Origin: Ferruginibacter sp.
GTDB taxonomy: Bacteria > Bacteroidota > Bacteroidia > Chitinophagales > Chitinophagaceae
Length of the DNA stretch: 9,067 bases
Assembly: GCA_018057635.1 (NCBI GenBank)
Contig: JAGPDJ010000066.1
Span: forward strand, 1-9,067
Reading direction: 5' to 3'
Each line of letters starts with the position of its first letter. The stretch's first letter is position 1. The position numbers were made by a program, and so were the translations under genes. Positions 5,744 through 9,067 of the stretch are shown one piece after another. Below the pieces are notes generated by a model, which worked only from the letters and a program-made list of their open reading frames with translations, did not search any database and was not told where the DNA came from.

Positions 5744-5817
5744 CGTCATTGCGAGGAACGAAGCAATCTGGAATTTTAATAGTATAATGTTAGATTGCTT
5801 CGTTCCTCGCAATGACG
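5744..5817 (+). repeat. Perfect 26-bp-arm inverted repeat (REP-like hairpin)
   Basis: The left arm 5744-5769 (begins CGTCATTGCG, ends GAAGCAATCT) and the right arm 5792-5817 are exact reverse complements, separated by an AT-rich 22-nt loop. No coding sequence lies inside. From memory, very similar GTCATTGCGAGGAACGAAGC palindromes occur as dispersed multicopy elements in Bacteroidota and several other phyla; I could not check this. It lies between two minus-strand genes, downstream of the Spy-like gene's terminator, where it could act as a back-up transcription or mRNA-end barrier. Confidence 0.85.
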
Positions 5818-5888
5818 GGTACTTTTAAATTGACGCAATAGGGGCTTTTTATAAGGAAATAGCATATAATGAAGTATCAGTAGTTATT

Positions 5889-5914
5889 AAAAAAGGCGCA
5901 ACTTACGTTACGCC
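5889..5914 (-). terminator. Intrinsic terminator after the Spy-like gene
   Basis: Read on the minus strand, bases 5914-5895 form GGCGTAAC, loop GTAA, GTTGCGCC: an 8-bp stem with one G-U wobble and a GNRA-type tetraloop. A run of six T follows (5894-5889). It lies 34 bp past the stop of the Spy-like gene. An A-run (TTTTT on the plus strand, 5916-5920) precedes the stem and could extend pairing. Confidence 0.85.
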
Positions 5915-5948
5915 ATTTTTCATATCACAGGGTTAAATTATTTGCTGG

Positions 5949-6593
5949 TTATTTCCTGCCTTTATGTTTATTTTCTTTTTTTAGATCTTCCATTTTTTGC
6001 TGCTGTTCTGTTGTCAAAACTTTCATCCTTTCCTGCCTGGCTGCATCTTTTATGGCTTTCATTTGTTGTTTCTTTTGTTCCATGCTTAATGACTCATTTT
6101 CCCTGATGGCTTTCAGATTATTGAAAACTGTTTCATTTTGTGCTTTTATTTGTGAAGCCTGCTCATTACTCAGTGAAAGATTTGTTTTCATTTTTTCAAA
6201 GCGCTTATTTTCCCTGGCCTTGTTTTCCTGTTCACGCTTTGTTCTCATTTCAGCCATTTTAGATTTTTGCTCTGCAGTTAATATTGATTGCATGGATGAT
6301 CTTTGTTCCTTATTCAAAGCTTCTTTCCTGGCTTTAAATTCTTTAACTGTGATGTCTTGCTGCTGATTTAATTGCTGCATTTTTGCTTTATAAGATTCAC
6401 GGTTCGCTTTCAACTGGGCTTTCTGCGCATCAGAAAAATTCATTTCTTTCATCATTTGCCTGTTGTGCATTTTACCGGGTTTGTGCTTTCCACCGTGCAT
6501 GCCATCTTTACGTGGCAATGCATCCCTGTTTTGCTGTGCTGTTGCTGATAATGAAATTGCGATGATCACAATAATTGACAATAGTTTTTTCAT
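5949..6593 (-). CDS. Secreted Spy/CpxP-like LTxxQ-motif protein
   Basis: A 214-residue exported, highly charged helical protein. Residues 1-19 are a Sec signal peptide ending in ATA, with probable cleavage before Gln20. A His/Lys/Met-rich stretch at 31-51 (MHGGKHKPGKMHNRQMM) could bind metal. The rest is almost all helix, rich in Gln, Lys, Glu and Met. It contains LTxxQ-type motifs: FSDAQ (53-57), LTAEQ (105-109), LSNEQ (141-145) and LTTEQ (193-197). These mark two tandem copies of one module. LTxxQ motifs define the Spy/CpxP family of periplasmic chaperone or stress-sensing proteins, so an envelope role is likely but not shown. The strand neighbours are rlmN upstream (200 bp away) and its own terminator downstream. 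I found no convincing promoter. Confidence 0.75.
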   Translation of the reverse strand: MKKLLSIIVIIAISLSATAQQNRDALPRKDGMHGGKHKPGKMHNRQMMKEMNFSDAQKAQLKANRESYKAKMQQLNQQQDITVKEFKARKEALNKEQRSSMQSILTAEQKSKMAEMRTKREQENKARENKRFEKMKTNLSLSNEQASQIKAQNETVFNNLKAIRENESLSMEQKKQQMKAIKDAARQERMKVLTTEQQQKMEDLKKENKHKGRK

Positions 6594-6670
6594 GGTTTTT
6601 TGTTTTTATAATTTGTGCAGGTATAGACAAACAATAACCAGGCAGGTTTAATAAAGATTTGTTAATGAAA

Positions 6671-6744
6671 TCTGATGTATTAGTTGCAATGCTGTGTTTA
6701 GTAATTAATATGCCCGGTCTGGTATCAAATATTGTCTGATGTAT
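6671..6744. repeat. 10-bp direct repeat upstream of the Spy-like gene
   Basis: TCTGATGTAT occurs at 6671-6680 and again at 6735-6744, 64 bp apart, in the 200-bp gap between rlmN and the Spy-like gene. The copies could be binding sites for a regulator of the envelope protein gene, but a chance match in AT-rich DNA is possible. Confidence 0.3.
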
Positions 6745-6793
6745 ATACTTTAAGCCAGGAGAAAGTGGCAAAACTGTTTAGGTATTCATTTTT

Positions 6794-7846
6794 TTAAGCC
6801 ATCGATTTATCCTTATTGGCCAACTGTCCGCATGCAGCATCAATATCTTTTCCCCGGCTGCGGCGTACACGCACATTTACTTTGTGTTTAACAAGATAAT
6901 CTGTAAAAACCTGTGTGCTGTCTTCGCCCGATTTTATGAATGGGATCCCTGCAACCGGATTGTATTCAATTACATTGATAAGATGCGTAGGAATTTTGCG
7001 GTAGATCTTTACCAGTTCTGCCGCATCTTCCAGGCTGTCATTTTCTCCACTCAACAATACATATTCGAGTGTAATATCGTTTTTCGTCTTTTCGTAAAAG
7101 TAATTCAGGGCATCCACCAGGGCAGCGATATTATTTGTTTCGTTTATTGCCATGATCCTGTTCCTTTTTTCATCATTGGCAGCATGCAGCGACAATGCCA
7201 GGTTAAACCGTACATTGTCATCGCCAAGTTGCCTGATCATTTTTGCAACACCTGCGGTGGATACTGTTATTCGTTTTGGGCTCATAGCCATACTATCGCT
7301 GGCTGTTATCCTTTCTATAGAGCGTAATACATTTTTATAATTAAGTAAGGGTTCTCCCATTCCCATATACACGATGTTGCTAAGGCCTGTGCCATATAGC
7401 TTTTCACTTTGTTCGTTCAAAATGGCAACCTGGTCATAAATTTCATCAAAGTGGAGGTTTCTTACCCGGTCCATTAACCCGGTTGCACAGAATTTACAGC
7501 TAAGGCTGCAACCGATCTGCGAAGAAACACAGGCCGTATTCCTTTTCTCGGTTGGAATAACAACACCCTCTATTAAATGCCCTTCTGATGTCTTAAAACG
7601 TGATTTCAGTGTACCATCATTACTGTGCTGGGTAGTATCAACTGAAATTGTTTGTATAAAAAAATCTTCCGACAACTTTTTACGCAGTTCAAGCGATAAA
7701 TTGCTCATTTCATCAAAATGGCGGGCATTCTTTTTCCAAAGCCATTCATATGCCTGTATGGCACGGAATTTTTTATCTCCAATAGATTCAAAGTATAATT
7801 TTAATTCTGCCAGGCTCAGTTCACGTATATTTCTGGTTTCTGCCAT
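6794..7846 (-). CDS. rlmN: 23S rRNA (adenine-2503-C2)-methyltransferase RlmN
   Basis: Radical-SAM enzyme that methylates C2 of A2503 in 23S rRNA, and in some bacteria A37 of certain tRNAs. The 350-residue length is normal. The N-terminal accessory domain (about 1-90) includes 'KKFRAIQAYEWLWKK'. The iron-sulfur cluster cysteines are C113, C117 and C120 in the CSLSCKFCATG motif, preceded by the conserved 'TACVSSQIGC' (C106). The SAM-binding core shows 'YMGMGEPLLNY', 'RITVSTAGV', 'LALSLHAA' and 'NVIEYNPV'. Cys339 in 'DAACGQLA' is the conserved catalytic methyl-carrying cysteine. The ATG at 7846 gives the usual N-terminus. A perfect -7 element ends five bases before it. It is transcribed divergently from the thiolase. 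Confidence 0.95.
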   Translation of the reverse strand: MAETRNIRELSLAELKLYFESIGDKKFRAIQAYEWLWKKNARHFDEMSNLSLELRKKLSEDFFIQTISVDTTQHSNDGTLKSRFKTSEGHLIEGVVIPTEKRNTACVSSQIGCSLSCKFCATGLMDRVRNLHFDEIYDQVAILNEQSEKLYGTGLSNIVYMGMGEPLLNYKNVLRSIERITASDSMAMSPKRITVSTAGVAKMIRQLGDDNVRFNLALSLHAANDEKRNRIMAINETNNIAALVDALNYFYEKTKNDITLEYVLLSGENDSLEDAAELVKIYRKIPTHLINVIEYNPVAGIPFIKSGEDSTQVFTDYLVKHKVNVRVRRSRGKDIDAACGQLANKDKSMA

Positions 7847-7850
7847 TCTG

Positions 7851-7878
7851 CAAAGATAATCATCCTAAATTTGGCAAA
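7851..7878 (-). promoter_or_regulatory. rlmN promoter, probably leaderless
   Basis: On the minus strand, TTTG (7878-7875), 16 bp, then TATCTTTG (7858-7851), a perfect TAnnTTTG. The spacing is one or two bases short of the usual range. The element's last G is followed by only four bases before the ATG at 7846, so transcription would begin at or next to the start codon. The -33 TTTG is part of the palindrome CAAATATTTG (7875-7884). Confidence 0.5.
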
Positions 7879-7903
7879 TATTTGAAAACTAAGTTAAATC
7901 CTA

Positions 7904-7935
7904 TTTGAATAATAAGGTTGTGTGGTATAGGTTTC
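7904..7935 (+). promoter_or_regulatory. Thiolase promoter
   Basis: TTTG at 7904-7907, a 20-bp spacer, then TAGGTTTC at 7928-7935, matching the Bacteroidota TTTG / TAnnTTTG pair except for the last base. Transcription would start near 7940 and give a leader of about 50 nt to the ATG at 7992. Confidence 0.45.
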
Positions 7936-7955
7936 CGGTATTAACGGCACCGGAA
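7933..7955. promoter_or_regulatory. Inverted repeat at thiolase promoter (possible operator)
   Basis: TTCCGGT (7933-7939) and ACCGGAA (7949-7955) are perfect 7-bp inverted arms around a 9-bp spacer. The left arm overlaps the end of the proposed -7 element and the right arm lies just past the likely start site. That placement suits a repressor operator. A second perfect 8-bp inverted repeat, AATTTATT/AATAAATT (7954-7961 / 7977-7984), follows in the leader. Confidence 0.4.
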
Positions 7956-7991
7956 TTTATTGATTCATAATAACGGAATAAATTTATAGTA

Positions 7992-9067
7992 ATGCAAACA
8001 GTTTATGTGATTGATGCGGTACGTACCCCAATCGGGAAATATGCCGGTGCGCTTTCTTCAGTGCGGCCAGATGATCTGCTGGCTCATGTGATCCGGTCTT
8101 TGTTGCTGCGTAATAAGCAGGTTGACCCTCAATTAATTGAAGATGTTATTGCAGGAGCAGCAAACCAAAGTGGTGAAGACAACCGGAATGTAGCAAGGAT
8201 GGCAGCATTGCTGGCAGGCTTGCCGGTAAGCGTGGCGGGAAGCACTGTCAACAGGCTTTGCGCAAGTGGTTTGCAATCAATAATGGATAGCTCCCGAACC
8301 ATTGCTTGCGGTGATGCTGAACTAATGATCGCATGTGGCGTAGAAAGTATGAGCCGGGCACCTTTTGTTATGCCAAAAGCTACCTCGGCATTCGACAGGA
8401 ATGCCCAGGTTTTTGATACAACCATGGGCTGGCGCTTTGTAAATAAAAAACTGGCAGAAATGTATTTTCCATATAGCATGGGTGAAACGGCTGAAAATAT
8501 TGCGAAACAATGGAATATCAGCAGGCATGCCCAGGATGAATTTTCGCATGAAAGCCAGCAAAAATATGCCGCGGCCGATATAGCCGGTAAATGGACCAAT
8601 GAGATCGTTCCACTGCAGGTTCAGGTTGGTAAAGAGTTATTTGATATGGAGAAAGATGAACATCCAAGGCTTACCTCTATTGAAAAACTGGGACAATTAA
8701 AACCTGCCTTTATAAAAGAGGGAACTGTAACGGCCGGTAACAGCAGTGGCATCAACGACGGCGCGGCAGCCATGTTACTGGCCAGTGAAACTGCAGTAAA
8801 AAAATATGGCTTGCAACCCCTTGCTAAAGTGATCAGCATGGCTGTTGCTGGTGTTGAACCGTCAGTTATGGGTATCGGACCGGTTCCGGCTACTTTTAAA
8901 GCCCTGAAACGTGCAGGATTAAGCGTGGGAGATATCGGGCTCATTGAATTAAATGAAGCATTCGCTTCTCAAAGCATTGCCTGTATTCATGATCTGGGGC
9001 TGGACCTGGAAAAGATTAATGTGAATGGCGGCGCAATTGCCCTCGGCCATCCATTGGGCTGCAGTGG
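7992..9067 (+). CDS. pcaF: 3-oxoadipyl-CoA / acetyl-CoA C-acyltransferase (thiolase), 3'-truncated by window
   Basis: Thiolase that cleaves a 3-oxoacyl-CoA with CoA to release acetyl-CoA. I read 358 intact codons from the ATG at 7992 to the window end with no stop; about 40 residues are missing. Features seen: 'DAVRTPIGKYAGALSSVRPDDL', 'GAANQSGEDNRNVARMAALL', the nucleophile Cys90 in NRLCASGL, 'GVESMSRAPFVMPKATSAF', 'DTTMGWRFVN', 'TAGNSSGINDGAAAMLLASE', NEAFASQ (Asn321) and the catalytic GHP with His353. The second catalytic Cys would lie beyond the edge. The segments 'ANQSGEDNRNVARMA' and 'DTTMGWRFVN' match the PcaF/PaaJ 3-oxoadipyl-CoA thiolases of aromatic degradation best, but no other pca/paa gene is in view, so a general beta-oxidation role is possible. 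The first in-frame stop upstream is at 7971-7973, so the ATG is the first start. Confidence 0.88.
   Translation, partial: MQTVYVIDAVRTPIGKYAGALSSVRPDDLLAHVIRSLLLRNKQVDPQLIEDVIAGAANQSGEDNRNVARMAALLAGLPVSVAGSTVNRLCASGLQSIMDSSRTIACGDAELMIACGVESMSRAPFVMPKATSAFDRNAQVFDTTMGWRFVNKKLAEMYFPYSMGETAENIAKQWNISRHAQDEFSHESQQKYAAADIAGKWTNEIVPLQVQVGKELFDMEKDEHPRLTSIEKLGQLKPAFIKEGTVTAGNSSGINDGAAAMLLASETAVKKYGLQPLAKVISMAVAGVEPSVMGIGPVPATFKALKRAGLSVGDIGLIELNEAFASQSIACIHDLGLDLEKINVNGGAIALGHPLGCS

Larger units (their letters stand above)
5627..5948. other. Intergenic region between the Spy-like and RluB-like genes
   Basis: The 322 bp hold, from right to left in the direction of minus-strand transcription: the intrinsic terminator of the Spy-like gene (5889-5914), the 26-bp-arm inverted repeat (5744-5817), and the -7 element of the RluB-like gene (5668-5675). 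I see no small gene or structured RNA beyond these. Confidence 0.6.

Noticed and set aside
5744..5817. Insertion sequence bounded by terminal inverted repeats
   Set aside because: Only 22 AT-rich bases lie between the arms, with no transposase or target-site duplication seen.
6508..6771. Minus-strand open frame of 87 residues overlapping the start of the Spy-like gene
   Set aside because: It overlaps a gene with a clear signal peptide in another frame, and its product has no motif or plausible start context.
6884..7327. Plus-strand open frame of 147 residues inside rlmN
   Set aside because: It is antisense to the conserved radical-SAM core of rlmN, and its composition is what a shadow frame would give.
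6794..7846. Cfr-type A2503-C8 methyltransferase (antibiotic resistance) instead of RlmN
   Set aside because: Both share the radical-SAM motifs, but the length, N-terminal domain and housekeeping context fit chromosomal RlmN, with no sign of transfer. Phylogenetic placement would settle it.
8129..8944. Minus-strand open frames of 156 and 107 residues opposite the thiolase
   Set aside because: They are shadows of the plus-strand thiolase frame, which is intact with clear catalytic motifs from 7992 to the window end.

Overview
The window looks like a chromosomal segment of a Bacteroidota bacterium, most likely of the Chitinophagaceae. Reasons: AT-rich DNA, no clear Shine-Dalgarno sites, Bacteroidota-type promoter elements (TTTG, then TAnnTTTG), an S16 protein with a long C-terminal tail, an SprB-like repeat, a 'SCKK' lipoprotein start, and a porin-like outer-membrane beta-barrel end. 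Genus-level placement is inference.

Layout. 1-368 is the 3' end of an outer-membrane beta-barrel gene (+). 425-1024 is a lipoprotein combining an SprB-like repeat with a mono-heme cytochrome c domain (+). 1025-1315 is non-coding, with a candidate promoter and a structured leader for rpsP. 1316-1810 is rpsP (+), closed by a strong intrinsic terminator. 1903-2418 is rimM (+) and 2488-3660 is dinB/Pol IV (+). A different short tandem-repeat array abuts the start codon of each of these two. On the minus strand, reading leftward, an RsuA/RluB-type pseudouridine synthase (5626-4409) overlaps by 14 nt an RluA-type pseudouridine synthase (4422-3700), which converges on dinB. 5627-5948 is non-coding and holds a promoter element, a perfect 26-bp-arm inverted repeat (REP-like), and an intrinsic terminator for the next minus-strand gene. 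5949-6593 (-) is a secreted Spy/CpxP-like helical protein with an internal duplication. 6794-7846 (-) is rlmN, with a promoter so close to the ATG that the mRNA may be leaderless. 7992 to the end is a 3-oxoadipyl-CoA/acetyl-CoA thiolase (+), cut by the window edge at about residue 358.

How the genes relate. Four of the nine genes act on ribosome assembly or rRNA modification (rimM, rlmN and two pseudouridine synthases) and rpsP is a ribosomal protein, so this is mainly a translation neighbourhood. dinB (translesion synthesis), an envelope chaperone-like protein and a thiolase are interspersed. The thiolase has its own promoter with an inverted repeat at the -7 region, suggesting separate regulation.

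I found no mobile-element gene, CRISPR array, tRNA or rRNA, and no convincing unknown multi-gene system. The most interesting signals are small-scale: the two start-codon-abutting tandem arrays, the nested helices in the rpsP leader, the start codon buried in a hairpin at the cytochrome lipoprotein, the terminator between rpsP and rimM, the synthase overlap, and the heme/SprB lipoprotein architecture.
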